The notes beneath the pieces are model-generated. The model was not told the origin of the DNA. It did not search any database and saw nothing but the letters and a program-made list of their open reading frames with translations. DNA of 33,150 bases from Oscillospiraceae bacterium (GTDB lineage: Bacteria; Bacillota; Clostridia; Oscillospirales; Acutalibacteraceae). Both the position numbers and the translations under genes were made by a program. Shown here piece by piece: positions 8,273 through 18,937 of the stretch (position 1 is the first letter of the stretch; the number at the start of each line of letters is the position of its first letter). The DNA lies in contig SVPB01000014.1 of the NCBI GenBank assembly GCA_015066065.1, forward strand, positions 1 to 33,150. The letters run 5' to 3'.

Positions 8273-8649
8273 GGCAAACAGGCGGTCTGTTCCTCTTGCT
8301 CCTCCGCCGGCGGCTGGGGGTTAAACCGGTAGGCACGCAGGGGCTTGCCCACCGCCTGGCACCGGTCGATGACATACTTGGTGCCCCGGGAGATGCCGTC
8401 CCACAGAGCGATGACCAGGTCGGCGTAGTCGATGATCTGGTCGTTGCGGCGGATGGGTGCCGCCCGGCCGTACCGGTCGTATTCCGGCAGGAACTCGGTG
8501 TATAAAAGGCCACTTTCCTCCGCAAACTTCCGGGCGCAGGTATCCACGCCCAGAGCGCCGCCGGATACGATCTCGGTGGTCTCCTCCGGGACAAAAGCGT
8601 CTATGTCGGTGATCTTCAGGGTTCGGGAACCAATGATGGCTACTTTCAT
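8263..8649 (-). CDS. SLOG-family (YspA/DprA-like) protein
   Basis: MKVAIIGSRTL...EIVSGGALGVDTCARKFAEE...DLVIALWDGISRGTKYVIDRC; ATG overlaps the TGA of the upstream clp gene (TGATG). Confidence 0.75.
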   Translation of the reverse strand: MKVAIIGSRTLKITDIDAFVPEETTEIVSGGALGVDTCARKFAEESGLLYTEFLPEYDRYGRAAPIRRNDQIIDYADLVIALWDGISRGTKYVIDRCQAVGKPLRAYRFNPQPPAEEQEEQTACLPEE

Positions 8650-10940
8650 CACAAGTCCTCCTTCAGCACGATCTTACCGGTCTCATCCACCCGGAGAGAC
8701 ACGGCAGTAAGCGGATCGTCGTGGCGACGAACAATGGCTTCTGCCACGGGGTTTTCCACCTGACGGCGGATGGCGTTGCGCAGGTCACGGGCCCCTCGCT
8801 TGCCGCCATGGGACTGCTCAGCCAGCACCCGGGGCACCGCCTCCTCCCACGTGAGGGTGATCCCCCGTTCCTTCAGAGGCTCGACCAGCTCGGTTAACAT
8901 GAGCACCGCAATCGAGGCGTAGGTGTCCACGCTCAGGGGCTGGAAGAACACCACCTCGTCCACACGGCCGATAAACTCGGGGCGCAAAAAGTCGCTGAGC
9001 GCCTTGACCGCCCGTTCCCGGGCGGCTTCACCGGCGGTCTGGCCGAAGCCCATAAGGCTGTCCCGGCGCTCGCTGCCGGCGTTGGAGGTCATCACGATCA
9101 CGGTGTTCTCAAAGTTGACGGTGCGGCCGTGGGCGTCGGTGACCCGGCCTTCGTCCAGGATCTGCAGCAGGATGTTGAGCACGTCCGGGTGCGCCTTTTC
9201 GATCTCGTCAAACAGAATGACCGAGTAGGGCTTGCGCCGCACCTTTTCGGTGAGCTGGCCGGCCTCGTCGTACCCCACGTAGCCGGGGGGCGAGCCGATG
9301 AGCCGGGAAACGGCGTGCTTCTCCATAAACTCCGACATATCCAGCCGGATCAGGGTCTCGGGGGTGTCAAACAGCTGGGCGGCCAGCACCTTGACCAGCT
9401 CGGTCTTGCCCACACCGGTAGAACCCACAAAGATGAAAGAGGCTGGACGGCGGCGAGGGCTTATCTGCACCCGACTGCGGCGGATGGCGGCGGCCACCGC
9501 CTGTACCGCTTCCTCCTGCCCGATGACCCGGGCACGCAGGTGCTCCTCCAACTGTGCCAGCTTGCCCAGCTCACTCTCCTGCACCTTGGAGGCCGGGATG
9601 CCGGTCCACAGCTCGATGACCTTGGCCAAAGCCTCCTCGGTGACCGGGGCGGCGGTGGCTTCCTCCTTGATGGACGCCAGCTGCTCCTCCACCTGCATGA
9701 GCTGTGCCCGGGTGTTGGCCAGGGCTTCATAATCCTTCTCCTCGGCGGCCATCACAGACTCCTCCTGCTCCTGCAGGGTGGCCTGCTGGCGCAGCAGCGC
9801 CGCATAGGTGTCCGCCGCCTTGTTGGCCAATGCCGTGGCGGCACAGGCCTCGTCCAGCAGGTCGATGGCCTTATCCGGCAGATACCGGTCGGTGATATAG
9901 CGCTCGGACAGCGCCACCGCCCGGCGCAGCACCGTGTCGGTGACCCGGACGCCGTGGTAGCCCTCATAGTATTCCCGTACCCCTTGCAGGATGGCAAAGG
10001 CGTCCTCCACCGAGGGCTCCTCCACCGTCACCGGCTGGAACCGGCGCTCCAAGGCGGCATCCTTCTCAATGTGCTTGCGGTATTCGTTAAAGGTGGTGGC
10101 ACCGATGACCTGCACCTCGCCCCGGGACAAGGCCGGCTTGAGAATGTTGGCGGCGGAGAGGCTTCCCTCCGCATCCCCGGTACCCACCAAGGTGTGCACC
10201 TCGTCAATAAACAGGATAATGTTGCCGGCCGCCTTGACCTCCTGGATCAGCCCCTTGATGCGGCTCTCAAACTGGCCGCGGAACTGGGTGCCAGCCACCA
10301 AAGCGGTCATATCCAGCAGTAACAGCTCCTTGCCCTGCAAACGGGGCGGCACCTCGCCGGCGGCCATGCGCAGCGCCAGACCTTCCGCAATGGCGGTCTT
10401 GCCCACACCGGGTTCACCAATGAGGCAGGGGTTATTCTTGGTGCGGCGGGAGAGAATCTGGGTGACCCGGTAGATCTCCCGTTCCCGGCCTACGGTACGG
10501 TCGATCTTACCCTCTCTGGCCCGGGCGGTCAGATCGGTGCAATACTGGGAGATGTGCTTGCGGCTCGGCTCCTTGGGGGCACGCTTTTTCTTATCCGCAG
10601 GGGCGTCATCCACCGGTTCCCCCTCCAAGGGAGGCTCCTTTGCCGGCTGGGGGCCGTTGCCAAACAAGCTCTGCAGGAAGGGGAACACCGGCGCACCGCC
10701 GGGGGTGAAATCCTCCTCGCCCTCCTCCCCGGAAACGGCCATCATCTCCTCCATCTGCTGGTTCATCTGCTCCATATCCTCGTCGCTGATGCCAAACTTC
10801 TCCAGCATATCGTTGACCGGCTTGATGCCCAGCTCCTTGGCGCAGGACAGACAGTAGCCCTCGTTGGCGCTTTCGCCGCCCTCTACCCGGGTGACAAACA
10901 CCACGGCCGGTCGTTTTTTACATCGGGTGCAAATGATCAT
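8649..10940 (-). CDS. ClpE-like AAA+ unfoldase with N-terminal C4 zinc finger
   Basis: CTRCKK...CLSC zinc finger; two Walker A (GEPGVGKTA, GSTGVGKTE); SLMGFGQ at the position of the ClpP-contacting VGF/IGL loop. Confidence 0.92.
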   Translation of the reverse strand: MIICTRCKKRPAVVFVTRVEGGESANEGYCLSCAKELGIKPVNDMLEKFGISDEDMEQMNQQMEEMMAVSGEEGEEDFTPGGAPVFPFLQSLFGNGPQPAKEPPLEGEPVDDAPADKKKRAPKEPSRKHISQYCTDLTARAREGKIDRTVGREREIYRVTQILSRRTKNNPCLIGEPGVGKTAIAEGLALRMAAGEVPPRLQGKELLLLDMTALVAGTQFRGQFESRIKGLIQEVKAAGNIILFIDEVHTLVGTGDAEGSLSAANILKPALSRGEVQVIGATTFNEYRKHIEKDAALERRFQPVTVEEPSVEDAFAILQGVREYYEGYHGVRVTDTVLRRAVALSERYITDRYLPDKAIDLLDEACAATALANKAADTYAALLRQQATLQEQEESVMAAEEKDYEALANTRAQLMQVEEQLASIKEEATAAPVTEEALAKVIELWTGIPASKVQESELGKLAQLEEHLRARVIGQEEAVQAVAAAIRRSRVQISPRRRPASFIFVGSTGVGKTELVKVLAAQLFDTPETLIRLDMSEFMEKHAVSRLIGSPPGYVGYDEAGQLTEKVRRKPYSVILFDEIEKAHPDVLNILLQILDEGRVTDAHGRTVNFENTVIVMTSNAGSERRDSLMGFGQTAGEAARERAVKALSDFLRPEFIGRVDEVVFFQPLSVDTYASIAVLMLTELVEPLKERGITLTWEEAVPRVLAEQSHGGKRGARDLRNAIRRQVENPVAEAIVRRHDDPLTAVSLRVDETGKIVLKEDL

Positions 10941-11557
10941 ATGGTTTCACCTTTCTCGTCAACGGGGGATTCCTGACCGTAGCGGTCCGGCCGCCACAGG
11001 CGCAGGAAGATACGCAGATAGCCTATGAACGCAAACACCGTCAGGCCAATGACCACCGCAATCAAAGCGGTAGGCAGCCACGGCGCATGGACCGCCATCC
11101 AGTCGTGCCACAGCACCAGGCTGGCCATAATGGTGTAAAAGGCGATGGTGTAGAGCTTGCCAAACCACTTGGCGCCACGCACCTCGTTGCGGTGGCGCAG
11201 CAGCAATAAGCCGCCGATGGCCTGACACAGCTCCTTGGCAAAGCACAGCACCGCCACCGGAATGATGACCCGGTACCGGGTGGACAGACAGATGACCACC
11301 ATCACCTGCGTCAGCTTATCCGCCACCGGATCAAGGAGCTTGCCCATCTCGGTGATCTGGTTAAAGTGCCGGGCAATAAACCCGTCCAGACAATCGGTCA
11401 AGCCGGACAGCGCCAGCACGCCGAAGGCCCAGTAATCCCATCGCTCCCCCTGCAGATACAGCACCGCAAACAGCGGCACCAATCCCAGACGTACCAGGGA
11501 CAGGATGTTGGGTATGCTCCACTTCCACGGAATATTAAACAACTGCATTGAAAACAC
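10937..11557 (-). CDS. pgsA: CDP-diacylglycerol--glycerol-3-phosphate 3-phosphatidyltransferase
   Basis: CDP-alcohol phosphotransferase motif DCLDGFIARHFNQITEMGKLLDPVADK. Confidence 0.93.
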   Translation of the reverse strand: MFSMQLFNIPWKWSIPNILSLVRLGLVPLFAVLYLQGERWDYWAFGVLALSGLTDCLDGFIARHFNQITEMGKLLDPVADKLTQVMVVICLSTRYRVIIPVAVLCFAKELCQAIGGLLLLRHRNEVRGAKWFGKLYTIAFYTIMASLVLWHDWMAVHAPWLPTALIAVVIGLTVFAFIGYLRIFLRLWRPDRYGQESPVDEKGETI

Positions 11558-11581
11558 CTTCTTTAAACGTTGCAGGCTTTT

Positions 11582-12328
11582 TTATTGCGGCATGACGCCA
11601 AGGATGCTGGTCACCACATCGCCAAAGGGGTTGATGCTGACCAGCCACTCCAGCAGGGTCGTGTCCGCCAACACGGTGGGGGTGATCAAGCTCTCGGACG
11701 TGCCGGTCACCGCCAGCACCTGCGCCACGCAAGCGAGGATGAGCGCCCACAGCACGCCGTTGATGGCGCCGGGGATCAACCCGAGACCCCGGTTCAGGCT
11801 GCGCAGCAGGGGGAGACGGCAGACCTTATCCAACAGCCGCACCAGCAGGGAGCCGAGCAGGCTGGTGACCGAAAACAGCACAAAGCCCAGAAGCATCTCC
11901 ATCATGGGCAACACCAGCGGCCGTACCACGGTGGTCTGCACCTCGTGGGCGATGGCCGCCGCCGGGGCGGTGGGATCCACCTGCTCCATGAGAGAGGCGC
12001 CGTCGGTCACGCCGCCGTTACCCAGCAGGTTGCGGATGTAGCCCGGCAGGGCATCCAGGGCGGTATCCGCCTTGGCGGTCATGTCCCGGGTGCTGTCATC
12101 CACCAGATGGGTGGTGAGGGTCTCCTCCACCTCCGGCGCTACCGTGCCGTCGTACAGCGATTCGGCCAGAGGGCCGCTGAGAAGCAACGCCACCAGCAAC
12201 GCCAGCACGAAGGCCAGCAGGCGGCCCAAGGTCTTGACAAAGCCCTTGCGCCAGCCACTCCAGATACAGAACGCTACCACTAAAATAACCAACAGATCAA
12301 GTACATATGCCATCATGGTTCCCTCCAT
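11582..12328 (-). CDS. CvpA family membrane protein
   Basis: LDLLVILVVAFCIWSGWRKGFVKTLGRLLAFVLALLVA N-term, GAINGVLWALILA. Confidence 0.8.
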   Translation of the reverse strand: MEGTMMAYVLDLLVILVVAFCIWSGWRKGFVKTLGRLLAFVLALLVALLLSGPLAESLYDGTVAPEVEETLTTHLVDDSTRDMTAKADTALDALPGYIRNLLGNGGVTDGASLMEQVDPTAPAAAIAHEVQTTVVRPLVLPMMEMLLGFVLFSVTSLLGSLLVRLLDKVCRLPLLRSLNRGLGLIPGAINGVLWALILACVAQVLAVTGTSESLITPTVLADTTLLEWLVSINPFGDVVTSILGVMPQ

Positions 12329-13527
12329 TACTGTAAATCATACGACTGAATCAAATTAAGCCCCAATACCACGGCCGCATCCCCGGTGAGGACACACCGC
12401 TGGCCGTCCGCTTCAATAGAGGCGGTGCCCCCGGCACCGGCGGCAGATATCGCCTGCACCCGGTTGTCGGTAAGCACCAGGAACCGGTCGCCGTCGGTGG
12501 ACACATGCCGGAACTCCCCTTCAAAAGCCACCTCGGCATGGGGGGCAGCGGCGGTATCCAGCACCACCACCGAGCCGGAGGCGGTATCTCCATAATCCCG
12601 CAGCACCAGGGCGACCCCCTTGCTGCCGACCACGCCGCCCAACACCCGGCGATCGCCGGCCATGTAGGTGGTAGGGGTGCCGGTAGCGGTATCCACCAGC
12701 AGGACACCCGTCTCGCCTATGGCGGCCAGATGCCCGTCGTCCATATATTCCAGCCGGTACAGCAGGGTGTCCGGCAGGGTGTGGGTAAACACCGCTTCAC
12801 TGCTGGTGCCCACCGTAGGGAAAATCGCCACCGTGCTGTGGATCACCCCGGCAGAGGCTTCCACGCTGAGCATGGCCAGCCGGTCGCCCTCGGAGGACAG
12901 CGCCACGCCGGTCGCCAGCTTGGTGCGGCTGCGCGCGTATACCTGCTCCCCCGTCTTGTCGTACACCGTCACCTGCACCGCATAGTTCTGCAGGCCACGG
13001 GTCATCACCGCAAAGCGGCCCTCCTCATTGAGCGCCACCGAGAGTATCCGTTCCTTGGCGGTCAGCTCGGTCTCCAGACCGGAACGGGTGTACAGCTGTA
13101 CCCGTTTCCCGTTCTGCTCGGCCAGGAGCACGTACTCCCCGGCGGTGCGCACCAGAGGGTTGCTGTAGGTGCAGGCGTGACGGTTGACCTCCGCCCCGTC
13201 CTCGTTGTAAAACACCAGATAGCTGTCGCTGACCGCTACCACATATTCCTCCGCCCGGTCCAGGGTCACCACGTTGGTGCCGGACACGTCCACCGGGAAG
13301 GTGCCGGCGGAGGTGGTGAAGGAATCACGCAGCCGGGCAATCAGCTTATCCGGTGCCAGGGTATCCCAATGGCGCCACAGCACCACCGCCAGCACCACCA
13401 CTACGGTGAGGATGAGCAGCCGGCGCAGCATGATGAACCGGGACCGGCGGCGACGACGGCGCCGCTTATCCTGCGTGCTGGGCGCGCGCTCCGGGGCGGT
13501 CGTTTGCTTATCACCCACGCCGGTCAA
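12328..13527 (-). CDS. DUF5711-like membrane-anchored beta-propeller protein
   Basis: Arg-rich N-terminus, one TM helix, repeated beta-propeller-like blades; lies between cvpA and truA. Confidence 0.65.
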   Translation of the reverse strand: MTGVGDKQTTAPERAPSTQDKRRRRRRRSRFIMLRRLLILTVVVVLAVVLWRHWDTLAPDKLIARLRDSFTTSAGTFPVDVSGTNVVTLDRAEEYVVAVSDSYLVFYNEDGAEVNRHACTYSNPLVRTAGEYVLLAEQNGKRVQLYTRSGLETELTAKERILSVALNEEGRFAVMTRGLQNYAVQVTVYDKTGEQVYARSRTKLATGVALSSEGDRLAMLSVEASAGVIHSTVAIFPTVGTSSEAVFTHTLPDTLLYRLEYMDDGHLAAIGETGVLLVDTATGTPTTYMAGDRRVLGGVVGSKGVALVLRDYGDTASGSVVVLDTAAAPHAEVAFEGEFRHVSTDGDRFLVLTDNRVQAISAAGAGGTASIEADGQRCVLTGDAAVVLGLNLIQSYDLQ

Positions 13528-14267
13528 CTCCTTTCATCATAGAATACTTCCTGCAGGCACAGACCGTGAGCCGGTGCGGTCGCTCCAGCACGGGCACGAT
13601 CGGCGCTGGCCAGGATAGCCGGAAGATCGGCGGCGGCAAGACGGCCGTCGGCGATGTCCAGCAAGGTGCCTACCATAATGCGCACCATATTATACAGGAA
13701 GCCGTCGGCTTCCACCGTAAACAGAACCATATCCCCTTGTCGGGTCACGGTGCACCGGGTGACGGTGCGTACCGTCCCCTGCACGTCGCTACCCGCCGAG
13801 CAGAAGCCGGCAAAGTCGTGGGTGCCCACGTAGGCTGCCGCCGCTGCATGGAGAGCATCCACATCCAGCGGGCGGTTGCGGTGCAGAGCGTACCGGGCGT
13901 AGATGGGATGGCGCTGAGCGCCGTTCCAGATGCGGTAGACATACCGCTTGCCCAAGGCCTGGTACCGGGGATGGAAATCCGCCGGCCGTTCGATCGCTTC
14001 GGTCACCGCCATGTCCTCGGGGAGATGAAAGTTGAGGGCACTGCACAGCTTGTTGCCACGCAAGGGACTATCGGTATCGAAGGTACAGCAGAATCGGTCT
14101 GCATGTACCCCGGCATCGGTACGGCTGCAGCCAATGACCCCGGAGCGTACCCCGGTAACCGCTTCAATAGCGTCCTGCAGGGTCTCCTGCACCGTACGCA
14201 CGCCCGGCTGTACCTGCCAACCGTGGAAGGCGGTACCGTCGTACCGCAGGGTAAGCTGTAGTCGCAT
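13524..14267 (-). CDS. truA: tRNA pseudouridine synthase A
   Basis: LTLRYDGTAFHGWQVQP, GCSRTDAGVHADRF motifs. Confidence 0.95.
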   Translation of the reverse strand: MRLQLTLRYDGTAFHGWQVQPGVRTVQETLQDAIEAVTGVRSGVIGCSRTDAGVHADRFCCTFDTDSPLRGNKLCSALNFHLPEDMAVTEAIERPADFHPRYQALGKRYVYRIWNGAQRHPIYARYALHRNRPLDVDALHAAAAAYVGTHDFAGFCSAGSDVQGTVRTVTRCTVTRQGDMVLFTVEADGFLYNMVRIMVGTLLDIADGRLAAADLPAILASADRARAGATAPAHGLCLQEVFYDERS

Positions 14268-14300
14268 GGGAACCGCCTCCTTTGTCGTCGTTACCGGTGC

Positions 14301-15116
14301 TTAGGCCAGCACCGAACCCAGTTGATTGAGCAGGAACAGCCCGATCATCAGCGCCAGCATCACGGTCAGGGTCAGCCAATCCCGGCCGGCGGTGCGTAAC
14401 CGCTTCATCCGGGTGCGGCCTTCTCCTCCCCGGTAGCACCGGCATTCCATGGCCATGGCCAGGTCGTATGCCCGGCGGAAGGAGGAGATAAACAGAGGGA
14501 TGATCACCGGGATCAGCGCCTTGATGCGGCGCAAAAGACCGCCGCTTTCCATGTCGGCGCCCCGGGCCTTCTGGGCGGACATGATCTTGTGGGTCTCCTC
14601 CATAAGAGTGGGAATAAAACGCAGAGCGATGGTCATCATCATGGCCAGCTCGTGGGCGTTGATGCGGATGATCTTAAGGGGGCGCAGTACCGCCTCGATG
14701 GCATCGGTCAACGCCGTGGGGGTGGTGGTATAGGTCAGCAGAGAGCTGCCAATGATCAGGCAGATGATACGGGCGGACAGGAATGCCGCCGTGATCAGGC
14801 CTTGGGTGGTCACACGCAAGAAGCCCCAGTGCACCAGGGTGGTGCCGCCGGTGACATAGAAGATGTTGAGCACCGAGGTGAACAGCACCAGGAACAGAAT
14901 GGGCTTGACGCTGCGCCAGATCAGCCGCAGGGGCAGCCGGGACAGTAGGACCGCCGCCAGCAGGAAGCCTGCCGCTGCCGCCAGACCGTACCAGTTACGG
15001 GGCAGAAACACCGCCACCATATAGAGTAAGGTCAGCAAAAGCTTCATCCGGGGGTCCAGACGATGCAGGAGAGAACGGCCGGGAAAATACTGGCCGATGG
15101 TGATATCCGTCAGCAT
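14301..15116 (-). CDS. ecfT: ECF transporter transmembrane subunit EcfT
   Basis: SLLHRLDPRMKLLLTL; QKARGAD, AMECRCYRGGEGRTRMK coupling motifs. Confidence 0.92.
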   Translation of the reverse strand: MLTDITIGQYFPGRSLLHRLDPRMKLLLTLLYMVAVFLPRNWYGLAAAAGFLLAAVLLSRLPLRLIWRSVKPILFLVLFTSVLNIFYVTGGTTLVHWGFLRVTTQGLITAAFLSARIICLIIGSSLLTYTTTPTALTDAIEAVLRPLKIIRINAHELAMMMTIALRFIPTLMEETHKIMSAQKARGADMESGGLLRRIKALIPVIIPLFISSFRRAYDLAMAMECRCYRGGEGRTRMKRLRTAGRDWLTLTVMLALMIGLFLLNQLGSVLA

Positions 15117-15979
15117 CCGGCGTCACCCCCTAACAGCGGCAACAGCCGTTCCACCGCTTGGGAAACGGTGTACACATCGGTGCCCACGTCCACGCCCTGC
15201 TCACGCAGGTACAGCATGATCTGGGTCACCGCCGGCACGGTCAGCCCCATCGCCTGCAGCTGATCGGCCCGGGAAAACACCCCTTGCACCGTGTCCAGCA
15301 TGGCCACGGTACCTTGGTCCATCACCAGCACCCGATCAGCGACCCGGGCAATATCCTCCATGCTGTGGGAAACCAACAGCACGGTGGCGCCGCTGCGGGC
15401 ACGATAATCTTCGATAAGAGACAGCACCCGTTCCCGACCCCGGGGGTCAAGACCGGCGGTGGGTTCATCCAGCACCAGAATGTCCGGCTCCATGGCCATC
15501 ACGCCGGCAATAGCCGCCCGGCGCTTTTCGCCTCCGGACAGGTCGAAGGGCGATTTATCCAACAGCTCCTCCGGCAAACCCACGTATCCGGCGGCCAGCC
15601 GTACCCGGCGGTCGATCTCTGCCTCGTCCAGCCCCATATTGCGAGGGCCAAAGGCAATGTCCTTATAGATGGTGTCCTCAAACAGCTGGTACTCGGGATA
15701 CTGGAATACCATGCCCACCCGGAACCGCACCCGGCGGATCTCCTTGGGCTTCTCCCAGATATCCTCCCCGTCCAGCAGGACCTTGCCCTCGGTGGGGCGC
15801 AGAAGGCCGTTGAGATGCTGCACCAAGGTGGATTTGCCCGAGCCGGTGTGGCCGATGATACCCAGCAGCTCCCCCGGTCGGGTGCAAAAAGACACCGCAT
15901 GCACCGCCTGCTTCTCAAAGGGAGAGCCGGCGGCGTAGGTGTAGGTTAAGTTTTGTACCTCCAGTACAGCCATGGTCAA
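15110..15979 (-). CDS. ecfA2: ECF transporter ATPase EcfA2
   Basis: Walker A GHTGSGKST, signature LSGGEKRR, Walker B ILVLDEPTAGLD. Confidence 0.92.
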   Translation of the reverse strand: MTMAVLEVQNLTYTYAAGSPFEKQAVHAVSFCTRPGELLGIIGHTGSGKSTLVQHLNGLLRPTEGKVLLDGEDIWEKPKEIRRVRFRVGMVFQYPEYQLFEDTIYKDIAFGPRNMGLDEAEIDRRVRLAAGYVGLPEELLDKSPFDLSGGEKRRAAIAGVMAMEPDILVLDEPTAGLDPRGRERVLSLIEDYRARSGATVLLVSHSMEDIARVADRVLVMDQGTVAMLDTVQGVFSRADQLQAMGLTVPAVTQIMLYLREQGVDVGTDVYTVSQAVERLLPLLGGDAGC

Positions 15980-16839
15980 ACGCCTTTCTTCTTAGCAATC
16001 AATGGGATAAGGGCCGCCGCACATTCCTCCGGCGTGAGTATATCCTGGGGCAGCGCCACGCCAGCCTGCCGCAAGGCGGCGCACAGCGCCGTGGGCTGGG
16101 GCACGTCCAGACCCACCTGCCGCAGGCGGTCACCGTCCGCAAACACCTCACGGGGGGTGCCGTCCGCCAGCACCAAGCCGTCGTCCACCACCACCACGCG
16201 GTCAGCCAAGGCCGCTTCTTCCATATAGTGGGTGATCAGCACCACCGTCATCCCTTGTTCCCGGTTCAGCCGGCAGACGGTGTCCAGCACCTCCCGGCGC
16301 CCGGCCGGGTCCAGCATGGCGGTGGGTTCGTCCAGCACCAGACAGGAGGGGTGCATGGCCAGCACCCCGGCAATGGCGATGCGCTGTTTCTGGCCACCGG
16401 ACAGTTTATGCGGCGAATGGGTGCGGTAGTCCAGCATATCCACCGTGCGCAGGGCTTCTTCCACCCGTTCCACGATCTCCGCCGGAGGGACACCCAAGTT
16501 TTCCGGTCCGAAGGCCACGTCCTCCTCCACCACGGTGGAGACCAGCTGGTTGTCCGGGTTCTGCAATACCATCCCCACCAGCCGGCGTACCGGATAGGTG
16601 TTGTCCGGGTCGGTGGTATCCATCCCGTCCACCAGCACCTTGCCGCCGGTGGGCAGAAGGATGGCGTTAAAATGCTTGGCCAAGGTGGATTTACCCGAAC
16701 CGTTGTGGCCTAACAGCGCCACGAACGATCCCTTCTCAATGGTCAGGTCGATGCCGCGCAGTACCGCCGGAGGCACCAGATCGTGTTCCCCGTCAGCTTC
16801 GTATTGAAAATGTACGTCCTGCACCTCGATCATCGGCAC
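15976..16839 (-). CDS. ecfA1: ECF transporter ATPase EcfA1
   Basis: Walker A GHNGSGKST, LSGGQKQR, LVLDEPTAMLD. Confidence 0.92.
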   Translation of the reverse strand: MPMIEVQDVHFQYEADGEHDLVPPAVLRGIDLTIEKGSFVALLGHNGSGKSTLAKHFNAILLPTGGKVLVDGMDTTDPDNTYPVRRLVGMVLQNPDNQLVSTVVEEDVAFGPENLGVPPAEIVERVEEALRTVDMLDYRTHSPHKLSGGQKQRIAIAGVLAMHPSCLVLDEPTAMLDPAGRREVLDTVCRLNREQGMTVVLITHYMEEAALADRVVVVDDGLVLADGTPREVFADGDRLRQVGLDVPQPTALCAALRQAGVALPQDILTPEECAAALIPLIAKKKGV

Positions 16840-16860
16840 AGACCTCCTTCTGTATCGCTG

Positions 16861-17727
16861 TCAGTCAGCCCGCCACAGCGCCGTGGCGCCGCAGGGCAGG
16901 GTCATCCCGGTGGCGGTCACCGGCAGACCGATCTCGTCCGCCTCCAGACGACCGCCCACCTTCCGGGGCATCAAAGAGCCCAGCACATACTGCATCACCG
17001 AGGGGCTCAGCCCGGTGGTGTAGGAATTGATGAGGAAAAAGAGGGGGGTATCCGACAACAGCCGTACACAGTCTGCCACCAGAGGGTAGATCTGCTCCTC
17101 CAGCTTCCACACCTCACCCCCGGGGCCGCGCCCGTAGGAGGGAGGATCCATGAGAATGCCGTCGTAGGTATTGCCCCGGCGCAGCTCACGCTGCACAAAC
17201 TTGCCGCAGTCATCCACCAGCCAACGCATGGGGCGGTCGGCCAGGCCGGAGGCCACGGCGTTCTCCCGTCCCCAGGCCACCATGCCCTTGGAGGCATCCA
17301 CATGGGTCACGTGGGCACCTGCCTGCAGACACGCTAAGGTGGCGCCGCCGGTGTAGCCAAACAGGTTGAGTACCCGGATGGGGCGGCCGGCATCCCGGAT
17401 GAGGGATGCCATCAGATCCCAGTTGACCGCCTGCTCGGGAAACAGGCCGGTGTGCTTAAAGCCCATGGGCTTGAGGGCAAACCGCAGGTCACCGTAGGTG
17501 ATCTGCCAGCTGTCCGGCAAAGGACGCAGACGTTCCCATTGTCCGCCGCCGGTGTTGGAGCGATGGTACCGGGCATGGGCCTGCTGCCACCGGGGATCCC
17601 GACGGGGGGTGTCCCACAGGATCTGGGGATCCGGGCGGATGAGCAGGATGTCCCCCCACCGTTCCAGCCGTTCCCCTCGGGAGGCATCCAGCAGTTCATA
17701 GTCTTTCCATTGTGAAGCGGTTCTCAT
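16861..17727 (-). CDS. Class I SAM-dependent methyltransferase (RlmI/RlmK-like)
   Basis: VLNLFGYTGGATLACLQAGAHVTHVDASKG, DGILMDPPSYGRG. Confidence 0.85.
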   Translation of the reverse strand: MRTASQWKDYELLDASRGERLERWGDILLIRPDPQILWDTPRRDPRWQQAHARYHRSNTGGGQWERLRPLPDSWQITYGDLRFALKPMGFKHTGLFPEQAVNWDLMASLIRDAGRPIRVLNLFGYTGGATLACLQAGAHVTHVDASKGMVAWGRENAVASGLADRPMRWLVDDCGKFVQRELRRGNTYDGILMDPPSYGRGPGGEVWKLEEQIYPLVADCVRLLSDTPLFFLINSYTTGLSPSVMQYVLGSLMPRKVGGRLEADEIGLPVTATGMTLPCGATALWRAD

Positions 17728-17739
17728 ACCACAACATCC

Positions 17740-18768
<1,029 letters not shown>

Positions 18769-18909
18769 GGCAAAGCCCTCCTTTGGGGGGATAGTGACAT
18801 TACGCCACTATGCTATTATAGTAGTATATCATACTTCCTTATAAAAAGAAAGGGTCAGAACCAAAAAAGTCCGGCAAAGATGTAAAATATTTGTGTATAA
18901 AACAAAGCA

Positions 18910-18937
18910 GACGGAGCGATGTCACTCCGTCTGCTGA
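18910..18937 (-). terminator. Terminator overlapping the SGNH hydrolase stop codon
   Basis: GCAGACGGAG/CTCCGTCTGC stem, T-rich on the minus strand downstream. Confidence 0.6.

Noticed and set aside
9129-10322. 397-aa plus-strand ORF
   Set aside because: Antisense to the ClpE-like gene, His/Gly/Leu-rich shadow translation, no domain.
12505-13542. 345-aa plus-strand ORF
   Set aside because: Antisense to the DUF5711-like gene; His/Gln-rich shadow ORF.
15158-15949. 263-aa plus-strand ORF
   Set aside because: Antisense to ecfA2.
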